Source: Rhodococcus sp. (in: high G+C Gram-positive bacteria)
Lineage (GTDB): Bacteria > Actinomycetota > Actinomycetes > Mycobacteriales > Mycobacteriaceae
Reading direction: 5' to 3'
Assembly (NCBI GenBank): GCA_012514505.1
Contig: JAAZAD010000277.1
Location: forward strand, 1-44,834
DNA length: 44,834 nucleotides
Shown piece after piece: positions 15,757 through 23,682 of this stretch. How positions within the stretch are numbered: position 1 is the first letter of the stretch; each line of letters starts with the position of its first letter. A model generated the notes under the pieces. That model was given only the letters and a program-made list of their open reading frames with translations. It was not told the DNA's origin and did no database searches. The position numbers and the translations under genes were made by a program.

Positions 15757-16350
15757 TCAGTCTTCGTCGTGACCGAACGGGTCCTCGACGGTTCCCGGTA
15801 CCCAACTCAGGCCAGGAACACCCCAACCTGCGCGTTTGATCGTCTTCTTCGCGGCGCGAGCGTTTCGCCCGACCAGCATGTCGACGTACAGGAAGCCGTC
15901 CAGATGGCCGACCTCGTGCTGGAGCATGCGGGCGAACAGTCCGCGGCCTTCGATCTCGATCGCGTTGCCGTCGGCGTCTGTGCCCGTGACTTTCGCCCAG
16001 TCGGCGCGTCCGGTGGGGAACTGCTCACCGGGGACCGAGAGGCAGCCTTCGATGTCGTCCTCCGGGTCCGGCATCGTCTCGGGCCGTTCGGACGTCTCGA
16101 GGACGGGGTTGACCACGACGCCACGGCGACGTTGGGCATTGCCGTTCTCGTCGGCGTCGGGGCAGTCGTAGACGAACAGCCGCTTCGCCACGCCCACCTG
16201 GTTGCCGGCGAGACCGACACCGTTGGCGGCGTCCATGGTTTCGTACATGTCCGCGATCAATTGGGCGAGTTCCGCGGGCGATTCGGACACTGCTTCGGTG
16301 GGGGCGTGCAGGACCGGGTCGCCGACGATCCGGATGGGGAGGATGGCCAT
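15757..16350 (-). CDS. def: Peptide deformylase Def
   Basis: Removes the formyl group from nascent N-terminal Met; a metalloenzyme. The three signature motifs are all present: [19 protein letters not shown] (Cys ligand) and QHEVGHLDG (two His ligands and catalytic Glu). Starting at ATG 16350 ([14 protein letters not shown]) it is 197 residues. In-frame codons further upstream, to 16443, give unlike sequence. The C-terminal tail after the HExxH helix ([17 protein letters not shown]) is typical of actinobacterial Def. First gene of the def-GNAT-xthA unit and divergent from the DUF3263 gene. Confidence 0.95.
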   Translation of the reverse strand: MAILPIRIVGDPVLHAPTEAVSESPAELAQLIADMYETMDAANGVGLAGNQVGVAKRLFVYDCPDADENGNAQRRRGVVVNPVLETSERPETMPDPEDDIEGCLSVPGEQFPTGRADWAKVTGTDADGNAIEIEGRGLFARMLQHEVGHLDGFLYVDMLVGRNARAAKKTIKRAGWGVPGLSWVPGTVEDPFGHDED

Positions 16351-16566
16351 GACCATCGAGGATATCGGCCCCATCCGTCCACGCGTAATCGCCGCGACCT
16401 GGAAAGCGGCGCGCCAGCGCTGTTGTAACCCCGTATCGACCACATCGTGGTTGAATGGTCACCGAAGCACATTGGTGTAATTCGTTCCCGGTCGACCACG
16501 CGATCGGGGAGTCGGGGGTACGTGGTTTCGCTGAATGCGAGCGAAAGTTAGCAGTCGAGGAGTGAC

Positions 16567-16917
16567 ATGGACGGCGCAACAGCGCGTAGCCAGAACCAGT
16601 CAGACAACAACGACATCGTCGGCACCAGCGAAAACGCTGCAGCAATGCACGAGGTCGGCGTCGACGGACTCACCCGCCGCGAACACGACATCCTCTCGTT
16701 CGAACGTCAGTGGTGGAAATATGCCGGTGCGAAAGAAGAGGCGATCAAGGAACTCTTCGACATGTCGGCAACACGCTACTACCAGGTGCTCAACGCACTT
16801 GTGGACCGCCCGGAGTCGCTTGCGGCAGACCCGATGCTGGTCAAGCGGCTGCGCCGTCTGCGTGCCAGTCGGCAAAAAGCCCGAGCGGCGCGCCGTCTCG
16901 GATTCGATGTCACGTAG
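16567..16917 (+). CDS. DUF3263 protein (Rv0430-like)
   Basis: 116 residues. The N-terminal 35 residues are polar and variable. The conserved part LTRREHDILSFERQWWKYAGAKEEAIKELFDMSATRYYQVLNALVDRPESLAADPMLVKRLRRLR is the DUF3263 core, with a helix-turn-helix-like pattern (EAIKELFDMSATRYYQVLNAL) and a basic C-terminus. A DNA-binding role is plausible but not shown. ATG at 16567, spaced as in mycobacteria between def and the LytR_C gene. Confidence 0.85.
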   Translation: MDGATARSQNQSDNNDIVGTSENAAAMHEVGVDGLTRREHDILSFERQWWKYAGAKEEAIKELFDMSATRYYQVLNALVDRPESLAADPMLVKRLRRLRASRQKARAARRLGFDVT

Positions 16918-16971
16918 GCGTTGTTCGCCTCTCGAACCGCCTGCTGACCCACGACAGTTAAGGTCGTCCAG

Positions 16972-17544
16972 GTGAGCACTCAGAAACCCGCATCGTCCGG
17001 TCCGCCGCTGCGTGCACTTGCCATGGTGCTGATTGCTCTTGCGATTCTGTTCGCAGGGCTGGGATTCGCATCGATGGGCAAGGCCGATTCCGAACAGGCG
17101 GCCTCGCCGGCGTCCACGACGTCGTCGGCCGCAGCGCCTACGACCACCACTTACGCGGCGGCACCCGGCGCGGCCGCGAACAACGCGTACGCGAGTGACA
17201 CGACCACCACGGAAGCGACCACGACCGAGTCGAGTGCGGCCACCACCTTGAGTGAGTCCGACAAAACTGCTGTGGGGGTGCGGGTCCTCAACAACAGCAG
17301 TGTCAGCGGACTTGCCGGGGACACTGCTTCCGAGCTCACCGGTTCCGGATGGACCGTGACGGCAACGGGCAATTACAACGCGAGCACCGTCTCGACGTCC
17401 ACCGTCTACTACGGCACCGGGGAGACCGAGGAACAGGCGGCGAAGGAGATCGCCGCCGAACTCGGGATCACCGCAGAGCCTCGGATTCCCGCAATTTCCG
17501 ACTACTCGCCGGGTGTCATCGTCATCATGACGTCAACGGGCTGA
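16972..17544 (+). CDS. Membrane-anchored LytR_C-domain protein (Rv0431-like)
   Basis: 190 residues. A single membrane anchor (ALAMVLIALAILFAGLGFASMG, residues 15-36) is followed by a Thr/Ala/Ser-rich linker (about 40-95), then a LytR C-terminal domain (VGVRVLNNSSVSGLAGDTASEL to AAELGITAEPRIPAISDYSPGVIVI). LytR_C domains are common at the end of cell-wall ligases and in stand-alone extracytoplasmic proteins. The GTG start at 16972 fits the gap after the DUF3263 gene (54 bases). The M. tuberculosis equivalent is Rv0431 (annotated tuberculin-related; a homologue has been linked to vesicle production). Confidence 0.85.
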   Translation: MSTQKPASSGPPLRALAMVLIALAILFAGLGFASMGKADSEQAASPASTTSSAAAPTTTTYAAAPGAAANNAYASDTTTTEATTTESSAATTLSESDKTAVGVRVLNNSSVSGLAGDTASELTGSGWTVTATGNYNASTVSTSTVYYGTGETEEQAAKEIAAELGITAEPRIPAISDYSPGVIVIMTSTG

Positions 17545-17619
17545 GACCGGCGCGGCGCGGCGGTTCGGCCGTCGTTATGATCATGTGTACTTCCTCGCCA
17601 CCTCAAAGGAGCGGTTTCG

Positions 17620-18366
17620 ATGTCGAGTTCCACCCGTCGCATGTCCTGGCGTGTAGTCACCCCGGTAATCGCGCTTGCTGCACTGGGTATGACCGCATGC
17701 AGTAACAGTGAGGAGCCGAGCGACTTGCCCGGCACCACGCCGCCCGTGTGGACGGGTGCCGCAGATCCGGAGGCACACGGTGCCGAGGGTGGCCACGCTG
17801 CCGAGGGTCAGGAAGCCGAAGGGCACGGCGCTGAAGGCCAGGGAGCCGACGGGCATGACTCCGGGGCCGAGGGCGCTGGGCTGAGTTCCACGCTGAAGGA
17901 TGCATCCGGCGCCGAGGTCGGAACTGCCACCTTCACCGAGTCCGACGGCGGCGTGAAGGTCGAGCTGACCGCAGAGGGCCTCACCCCTGGCTTCCACGGG
18001 TTCCACGTTCACTCCGTTGCCAAGTGCGAGCCGAACTCCGTGGCGCCGTCGGGTGGCGAACCTGGCGACTTCAAGTCGGCCGGCGGACACTTCCAGGTCG
18101 AAGGACACGAAGGCCATCCCGCAAGCGGTGACCTCACCAGCGTCATGGTGACGGGCGACGGGTCCGCACACCTCACGACCACCACGGACGCGTTCACACT
18201 CGACGATCTCCGCAACGGCGGCGAAGGCACGTCCGTGATGATTCACGAGGGTGCAGACAACTTCGGCAACATCCCGACCCGTTACGTCCCGGCTCCCGAC
18301 GAGGAGACATTGAGCACCGGTGACGCCGGCGGCCGTGTCGCCTGCGGTGTCATCGCCGGAAGCTGA
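17620..18366 (+). CDS. sodC: Cu,Zn superoxide dismutase lipoprotein SodC
   Basis: A periplasm-side superoxide dismutase anchored as a lipoprotein: signal peptide with lipobox LGMTAC (Cys 27). Residues 50-85 are an unusual His/Gly/Glu/Ala repeat ([20 protein letters not shown]). The SOD domain (about 88-248) shows copper ligands His129 and His131 (GFHVH), His157 (GGHF) and His209 (MIHEG). The zinc loop, [12 protein letters not shown], is short and unlike the canonical spacing, as in mycobacterial SodC. Cys136 and Cys242 could form the structural disulfide. A TATGAT hexamer at 17576-17581 is a possible -10. A terminator hairpin follows the stop. Confidence 0.93.
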   Translation: MSSSTRRMSWRVVTPVIALAALGMTACSNSEEPSDLPGTTPPVWTGAADPEAHGAEGGHAAEGQEAEGHGAEGQGADGHDSGAEGAGLSSTLKDASGAEVGTATFTESDGGVKVELTAEGLTPGFHGFHVHSVAKCEPNSVAPSGGEPGDFKSAGGHFQVEGHEGHPASGDLTSVMVTGDGSAHLTTTTDAFTLDDLRNGGEGTSVMIHEGADNFGNIPTRYVPAPDEETLSTGDAGGRVACGVIAGS

Positions 18367-18390
18367 TTTCGGAGCAACTTGTAGATCGAG

Positions 18391-18411
18391 CCACACCCAC
18401 TCCGGGTGTGG
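18391..18411 (+). terminator. sodC terminator hairpin
   Basis: CCACACCC (18391-18398) pairs perfectly with GGGTGTGG (18404-18411) around a five-base loop, followed by TTTG. It lies 24 bases after the sodC stop codon and immediately upstream of the next gene, whose start at 18424 clears it. Confidence 0.65.
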
Positions 18412-18423
18412 TTTGATCGGCAC

Positions 18424-19548
18424 GTGGTAGTTCACTTTCCGGGTTCACCCCGGCCGACACTGGGTGTCGAGTGGGAGATCGCGCTGGTCGACCGGGACAC
18501 CCGCGACCTGTCCAACACCGCTGTAGAGGTCTTCGATGCGGTGGCGGAGCTCGCGGGTGACAACACCCCGCGGATCACCAAGGAACTGCTGCGCAACACC
18601 GTCGAACTCGTCACCGGTATTCACTCCACGGTCGGCGAGGCGATGGGTGATCTCGACGAATCCCTGGGCCTGCTTCGCCGTGCGGCGAACCCGCTCGGCG
18701 TGGAGCTGATCTGCGCCGGCACCCATCCGTTCGCGCAGTGGAACAGCCAGTTGGTCACGCGGACACCGGACTACGACGAGCTGATCGAGCGGACTCAGTG
18801 GTGGGGCCGTCAGATGCTGATCTGGGGAGTGCACGTCCACGTGGGTGTGTCGTCGCCGCGCAAGGTATTCCCCATTCTCAACGCGCTGTTGCAGCGCTAT
18901 CCGCACTTGTTGGCATTGTCCGCCTCATCGCCCATGTGGGCGGGCGTCGACACCGGGTATGCCAGTAATCGAGCGCTGATGTTTCAGCAGCTTCCCACCG
19001 CCGGGTTGCCGTACCAATTTCCCAATTGGGGCGAGTACGAACGATTCATAGCGGACCAGCTGAAGACCGGTGTGATCACGAAGGTCGGCGGAATGCACTG
19101 GGACATCCGGCCCGCGCCACAGTGGGGGACCATCGAGGTTCGGGTGTTCGACGGGATTTCCTCCCGAACCGAGTTGAGTGCGCTCGTCGCGCTCGTGCAT
19201 TGCTTGATCGTCGATCTGGACCGTCGGTTCGAAGCGGGCGAGAACCTGCCGAACATGCAGCCGTGGCACGTCAAGGAGAACAAGTGGCGGGCCGCCCGCT
19301 ACGGCTTGGACGCCGAGATCATCCTCGACGAGCAGGCAAACGAACGTCTCGTCACCGATGATCTGTCGGATCTGCTCGACCAATTGCATCGCACTGCAGT
19401 CCGATTGGGTTGTGTGGACGAACTCGCGACTGTGGCGGACATTCCGCGTCGGGGTGCGTCGTATCAACGACAACGGAAAGTGGCGCAATCGAGCGACGGA
19501 GATTTGGCTGCTGTCGTCGACTCGCTCGTTCGAGAACTCGGCAAGTAG
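18424..19548 (+). CDS. YbdK-family carboxylate-amine ligase (GCS2)
   Basis: A glutamate-cysteine-ligase-like enzyme of the GCS2/YbdK family; YbdK-type enzymes have weak gamma-glutamylcysteine ligase activity, and the real substrate in actinobacteria is unclear because they make mycothiol. 374 residues from GTG 18424. Visible family motifs: TLGVEWEIALVDRDT, ELVTGIH, CAGTHPFAQW, HVHVGVSS, ALSASSPMWAGVDTGYASNR, MHWDIRPAPQWGTIEVRVFDG and the basic KENKWRAARYG. An in-frame GTG at 18406 lies inside the sodC terminator and is rejected. Same position as Rv0433 next to sodC (Rv0432). Confidence 0.88.
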   Translation: MVVHFPGSPRPTLGVEWEIALVDRDTRDLSNTAVEVFDAVAELAGDNTPRITKELLRNTVELVTGIHSTVGEAMGDLDESLGLLRRAANPLGVELICAGTHPFAQWNSQLVTRTPDYDELIERTQWWGRQMLIWGVHVHVGVSSPRKVFPILNALLQRYPHLLALSASSPMWAGVDTGYASNRALMFQQLPTAGLPYQFPNWGEYERFIADQLKTGVITKVGGMHWDIRPAPQWGTIEVRVFDGISSRTELSALVALVHCLIVDLDRRFEAGENLPNMQPWHVKENKWRAARYGLDAEIILDEQANERLVTDDLSDLLDQLHRTAVRLGCVDELATVADIPRRGASYQRQRKVAQSSDGDLAAVVDSLVRELGK

Positions 19549-19558
19549 TTCGAGAATT

Positions 19559-19605
19559 CAGGAATTCGTTTCCTGCTGATCCGAACGAGGTGTTATCCGA
19601 ACGAG
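19559..19605. repeat. Small hairpin and 16-base-period direct repeat after the YbdK gene
   Basis: CAGGAA (19559-19564) and TTCCTG (19570-19575) form a hairpin 10 bases after the stop codon, perhaps a terminator. It is followed by two copies of ATCCGAACGAG at 19579-19589 and 19595-19605. The role of the direct repeat is unknown. Confidence 0.35.
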
Positions 19606-19646
19606 ACAGCAGAATGAATACTGTCGCACAAATGTTACCCGTGATC

Positions 19647-19661
19647 AGGTGTTGAACACCT
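19647..19661. promoter_or_regulatory. Palindrome upstream of the secreted lipase (possible operator)
   Basis: AGGTGTT-G-AACACCT is a perfect seven-base dyad with a single central base. It is followed by ACCGT-ACCGA-ACGGT (19666-19680). Both lie within 100 bases of the lipase start in a region of lower GC than the flanking genes. Likely regulatory, with the binder unknown. Confidence 0.45.
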
Positions 19662-19744
19662 CCGAACCGTACCGAACGGTGCGATTATGCGATTGGTGAC
19701 ACCGAACTAAACGTCGAATCGTCAACAGATGACGGAGTCGCATC

Positions 19745-21136
19745 GTGAAGAGATCGTGTATCCCAGTCATGGCAGGAATCATTTCTGTCTCCATGCTTTC
19801 CGGTTTTTTTGCACCCGCCGCAAGCGCAGATCCGCTGCTGCCGGGCCTCCCGCCCCTTCCGGAATCACCACAAAGTTTCATAGATTCGCTGGCGCCGCCG
19901 CCTGAATCGACCCCGCACGGACCGATCTCGCCGGCAGCCGAACTGCCGCCCGGCAAGGCGAAGGATGCCGGCCTCGAAGCGTATTACTCCACGATCCTTC
20001 CCTCCGACATCGGCGACCCCTTCTTCGATCGATACCCGGACAATCTGTCCCAACTCACCCCCGGCGAGATCATCACCCGTCGCGACATCACTGCTAGTGC
20101 GGCGCCCTTCGTGGGGGCTGGGGTCTCACACGTCGACCAGGTGAAGTTTCGCAGCGAGGACGGTATGGGCCGTCCCTCGTTCGGTACGGCGTCACTGATC
20201 GTGCCGTCGACGGAATGGGCAGGTGAGGGGGACCGGCCGATCGTGGTGAACAACACGCCGATCGACTCGTTGGGCCGTAAGTGCACGCCCGGCTACACGA
20301 TGGCGCACGGCATCTCGCTCACGACGAATCCAGTCGATTACATTCCCCCGGTGACGGCGCTTGCTGCGCAACGCGGATACGCGGTGCTGGTTCCAGATCA
20401 CCAGGGCCCGCGTATGGCCTACGCCGCACCGCGGGTGGCAGGTCACATCATTCTCGACTCACTGCGCGCGGTGCGGTCTCTGGGTCCCGAGTTCGATGCC
20501 AGCCCGATCGGGATGACGGGTTATTCGGGCGGTGCAATCGCCACCAATGGTGCAGCAAAATTGATCGACAGCTACGCGCCAGAATTGAAAGGTTTCGTGA
20601 AGGGTGCGGCGTTGGGGGGCACGCCCCTCGACTACGAGGTGTTGTCGACGAGTATGTCGGGCGTACTCAATCTCGCGAAGGGATTGCTGGTTGCGGCGGG
20701 ATTCGGAGTTGCTCGCGAGAATCCCGATATTCTCACGAAGGTCAACAATCCCACCTTGCATGTCGCCCCGATATTCAAAGACCTGTGCACCATTCCGCTT
20801 GCGATGCTCGGTGGTTTGACGATTCCGGTGGAGTTTCTGTCCAACATGGAAGATCCGTTCCAATCGGAATTCGCGCACGGAATATACGAGCGAACCCGTA
20901 TGGAGGATGTCCCGTACGGGGCACCGCTCTACGTGTACAACGGTGCGCAGGAATTCTGGGTTCCATCGGTGATGGCGACCGATCTCTACGCAGAACAATG
21001 CGCACTCGGGACACCGTCGGTGCTGCGCCTGCCGATCGGCGAACATTTCATCGCCGCATTGAGTGGGTTTCCCGAGGCCATGCAGTGGCTGGATCAACGA
21101 TTGCAGGGAGTGCCTGCGCCGAACGAGTGCGGATGA
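19745..21136 (+). CDS. Secreted lipase (secretory lipase/LIP family)
   Basis: 463 residues with a Sec signal peptide (KRS start, hydrophobic core MAGIISVSMLSGFFAP, cleavage near ASADP). A proline-rich mature N-terminus leads into an alpha/beta-hydrolase of the LIP type. The nucleophile is in GMTGYSGGAIAT (Ser near residue 264), with VLVPDHQGP before it, and late acidic/His candidates in YVYNGAQEFWVPS and PIGEHF. The size and architecture match secreted lipases of mycolic-acid-containing actinobacteria. GTG start at 19745. Expected to hydrolyse acylglycerols or esters outside the cell. A palindrome lies upstream. Confidence 0.88.
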   Translation: MKRSCIPVMAGIISVSMLSGFFAPAASADPLLPGLPPLPESPQSFIDSLAPPPESTPHGPISPAAELPPGKAKDAGLEAYYSTILPSDIGDPFFDRYPDNLSQLTPGEIITRRDITASAAPFVGAGVSHVDQVKFRSEDGMGRPSFGTASLIVPSTEWAGEGDRPIVVNNTPIDSLGRKCTPGYTMAHGISLTTNPVDYIPPVTALAAQRGYAVLVPDHQGPRMAYAAPRVAGHIILDSLRAVRSLGPEFDASPIGMTGYSGGAIATNGAAKLIDSYAPELKGFVKGAALGGTPLDYEVLSTSMSGVLNLAKGLLVAAGFGVARENPDILTKVNNPTLHVAPIFKDLCTIPLAMLGGLTIPVEFLSNMEDPFQSEFAHGIYERTRMEDVPYGAPLYVYNGAQEFWVPSVMATDLYAEQCALGTPSVLRLPIGEHFIAALSGFPEAMQWLDQRLQGVPAPNECG

Positions 21137-21199
21137 CGTAGGACACGCTCCACTCGGGGCTCGTCCACACCCCGTTCACCAGCTGTTTACTATTGTCCG

Positions 21200-22546
21200 G
21201 TGCTGATCGACAGGGTGGCCGAACCGCGGCCGGGTGGGGGACGGATCGGGCGTACGGTCCTGCTGGCCGGTGGCGGCGCGATCGTCGTGATTCTGATCGG
21301 CCTACAGGTCTTTGCCGCGATTCGGGGATTCCAGGGGCCGCTCGAGAGTTTGCTGCGCGATTACGTCGCCACACCGAAGTCCGCCTCCGTCTCATGGGCT
21401 GGTCTCGCGTTGGCCATGGTCGGATTCCGGGTTCGCGAGCGGGTCATTGCGTTGTCTGCTGCGGCCGCCATCGACATCGTGGTGGCTGTTGTCCGCTACA
21501 GCGCGGGCGGTCCACTGACAGTCGGCAACGGTGCCACCTGGGTGCTCACCGCAGTCGGTGTGTATGCAGCCTGGAGGCTGAGTGGCGACCGACGCCGCGA
21601 TGCGCTCAAAGGTGTCGGACTCGGTGCTCTCCTGATCATCGCCACCAAGTTCGGTGACGCGTGGCTGCAGGTCACGATCATGGCCGGCCCGGCCGTGCTG
21701 GACGAGTACGTGCAACTCGCGGACCACGCGCTCGGCAATCCGTCCTGGTACTTCGGCCAGTTCGTCGACGCGCTCGGCCCAGTGGGGTACGCGGTGCTGC
21801 ACTGGGTGTACATCGAACTTCCCGTCGCGGCGATCGCAGTGGCGTTCTACCAGCTACGCAACGGCTGGCCGTCACACCACCTGGTGCGCACCTTCCTGCT
21901 GATCGGATTGATCGGCCCGGCGTTCTACATCCTGTTTCCCGTGGTCGGTCCGATATTCGCGTTCGGTACCGAGGGCCAAGGATTCCAGGTCGGCGATTAC
22001 TGGCCGACTGTCGTTCCCGCCCTCGACCTGTCACCGCAGCCCCTCGACTTTGACGCCGTGACCCCTCGCAACTGCATGCCGAGCCTGCACACCGCGTGGG
22101 CGCTGGCCTTGTTCATTCATTCACGCCACGGGCACTGGGCGGTCCGCGCCGGCGGTACGTTCTGGTTGCTGTGCACCCTCACGGCGACCCTGGGGTTCGG
22201 CTACCACTACGGCGTCGATCTCGTCGCCGGCGCGGTACTGACCCTGACACTCGAATCCGCGCTGCGGGACCCCGAACGCGGTTGGGGCTGGTTCCGGGTC
22301 CGGCTCGTCGCCGGTGGCGCCCTCGCAATGGCGGCACTGCTGCTCAGCTACCGGTACCTCGCAGCGCCGATGGCGACGTCCCCCGAGATCGCGGGCCCGC
22401 TGCTGCTGGGTGTGCTGGGTGCGATGACCCTGGCGTTCTACGCCACCTTCTTCGCCCGGCCGGGCACACAGTTGGCGCTCTGGGGCGGGCGAGAGGTCGA
22501 GACGAAGCCGGTCAGCGACGACGTTCTGGGTTCTCCCACTCGCTGA
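21200..22546 (+). CDS. PAP2-type membrane phosphatase/inositolphosphotransferase-like protein
   Basis: 448-residue polytopic protein with roughly ten to twelve helices. The PAP2 (Aur1/Ipt1-like) signature is seen: RNCMPSLHTAWALALF (motif 2, catalytic His) and FGYHYGVDLVAGAVL (motif 3, His/Asp). The first PAP2 motif is not obvious, as in PAP2_3 proteins. It may act on lipid-linked phosphates such as phosphatidylinositol or polyprenyl species; the substrate is unknown. Start is GTG 21200, 63 bases after the lipase. The 3' end overlaps the last 35 bases of mnhG on the opposite strand. Confidence 0.82.
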   Translation: MLIDRVAEPRPGGGRIGRTVLLAGGGAIVVILIGLQVFAAIRGFQGPLESLLRDYVATPKSASVSWAGLALAMVGFRVRERVIALSAAAAIDIVVAVVRYSAGGPLTVGNGATWVLTAVGVYAAWRLSGDRRRDALKGVGLGALLIIATKFGDAWLQVTIMAGPAVLDEYVQLADHALGNPSWYFGQFVDALGPVGYAVLHWVYIELPVAAIAVAFYQLRNGWPSHHLVRTFLLIGLIGPAFYILFPVVGPIFAFGTEGQGFQVGDYWPTVVPALDLSPQPLDFDAVTPRNCMPSLHTAWALALFIHSRHGHWAVRAGGTFWLLCTLTATLGFGYHYGVDLVAGAVLTLTLESALRDPERGWGWFRVRLVAGGALAMAALLLSYRYLAAPMATSPEIAGPLLLGVLGAMTLAFYATFFARPGTQLALWGGREVETKPVSDDVLGSPTR

Positions 22547-22853
22547 TCATGTCCAGCCCGTCCTGGCTGCGCTGCTCCCGGTAGACCACGCGTCCCACCC
22601 GGTGGGCGATGACGGACGCGGTGAAGAGGGTGAAGATGCAGGCGAGAATCAACATCCAGACGTCGACGTTGCCGCGCAAGATCACCACCACTCCGGTCAA
22701 CACCAGGATCAGTCCGATCACCTGTGGTTTGGTGGCGGCGTGCATACGGCGCAGGGTGTCGGGGAAGCGAACGATACCTACGGCAGCGGTGAGGGCGAGC
22801 AGGGATCCGGTCAGCATGAAAACGGATCCGATGACATCCAGCACGGTACTCAT
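22512..22853 (-). CDS. mnhG: Na+/H+ antiporter subunit MnhG/MrpG
   Basis: Last subunit of the Mrp cation/proton antiporter, 113 residues with three helices and the PhaG/MnhG core: VIGSVFMLTGSLLALTAAVGIVRFPDTLRRMHAATKPQVIGLILVL. Start ATG 22853 overlaps the mnhF stop (ATGA). Its 3' end overlaps the convergent PAP2 gene by 35 bases, so no terminator is visible between them. Confidence 0.93.
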   Translation of the reverse strand: MSTVLDVIGSVFMLTGSLLALTAAVGIVRFPDTLRRMHAATKPQVIGLILVLTGVVVILRGNVDVWMLILACIFTLFTASVIAHRVGRVVYREQRSQDGLDMISEWENPERRR

Positions 22854-23110
22854 TTGTCACTCACCCGGAATCGTGCGACGGCTACGGAGCCGATGAAGCT
22901 CACGAGGGAAAGGGCCACGATCGACGGAACGATCGTGGTGTCACCGCTGTAGGCGGCCCACACCGCCAGGCCACCCATGGCAACGGCGATCAACGTGTCG
23001 AGCGCGACGAGACGATCCAACGACCCGGGGCCGTCCAGCAGCCGGTACGTGGTCAATACGCCGGCTACAGCGAGGATGATGCCTGTGACCGCAGCAACGG
23101 TTGCTATCAC
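22850..23110 (-). CDS. mnhF: Na+/H+ antiporter subunit MnhF/MrpF
   Basis: 86 residues from GTG 23110, three helices, with the MnhF pattern LLDGPGSLDRLVALDTLIAVAMGGLAVW. The GTG overlaps the mnhE stop (GTGA); a longer in-frame reading to 23179 lies inside mnhE and is rejected. Part of the fully coupled mnhA-G operon. Confidence 0.92.
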   Translation of the reverse strand: MIATVAAVTGIILAVAGVLTTYRLLDGPGSLDRLVALDTLIAVAMGGLAVWAAYSGDTTIVPSIVALSLVSFIGSVAVARFRVSDK

Positions 23111-23682
23111 TTCTTCTCCTCCGGCAGTGCAGGGCCCTCGTCCGCGGGTTCGGGCGAATGCCAGGGGCTCGGCTTCCAATCGGAGTCACGCTCGAAGGAC
23201 GCGACGAAGAGCCGCTCCAGCTGGGCAATCGTCTTGTAGAAGTGGTTGACCGCCTTCTCCGATCCAACGTCGAGAACGTGGATGTAGGCGATTCGGCGAG
23301 GCTGATCGATCTCGAGAACCAGGGTTCCCGGAATGAGATTGATGACGTCCACGCACAGGGTCAGGACGAGGTCCGATTTGAAGTTCAGGTGATACCGGAG
23401 CACCCCGGTGACCGGGGGCGGGCTCGGGCGGATGGCGAACCAGGCCAACTGCAGACTCGATTGTGCCGCATACCAGATCGCCAGGCCGATCAGCTGAATC
23501 AGCGAGAACAGGTGAATACGGCCCTCGACCGGAACCTTCGGAAGTGGCAACAGAACCATGATCAGGATGCCCACGGCGAGGCCGCCGAGGATGTTGGCGA
23601 TGCTGATGTTGCCCCACAGCAGCACCCACACCGTGGCCAGCCACGCGAGGAGACCGAGTTGACGAAGATTACCGCGGTTCAT
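23107..23682 (-). CDS. mnhE: Na+/H+ antiporter subunit MnhE/MrpE
   Basis: 191 residues with two or three N-terminal helices (ATVWVLLWGNISIANILGGLAVGILIMVLLPL) and a cytosolic domain. Typical MnhE text: NFKSDLVLTLCVDVINLIPGTLVLEIDQPRRIAYIHVLDVGSEKAVNHFYKTIAQLERL. A 30-residue Pro/Glu-rich tail follows. The ATG overlaps the mnhD stop (ATGA). Confidence 0.92.
   Translation of the reverse strand: MNRGNLRQLGLLAWLATVWVLLWGNISIANILGGLAVGILIMVLLPLPKVPVEGRIHLFSLIQLIGLAIWYAAQSSLQLAWFAIRPSPPPVTGVLRYHLNFKSDLVLTLCVDVINLIPGTLVLEIDQPRRIAYIHVLDVGSEKAVNHFYKTIAQLERLFVASFERDSDWKPSPWHSPEPADEGPALPEEKK

Noticed and set aside
18406..18423. GTG at 18406 as the YbdK start
   Set aside because: It lies in the 3' arm of the sodC terminator hairpin; GTG 18424 gives the size of the mycobacterial homologue.
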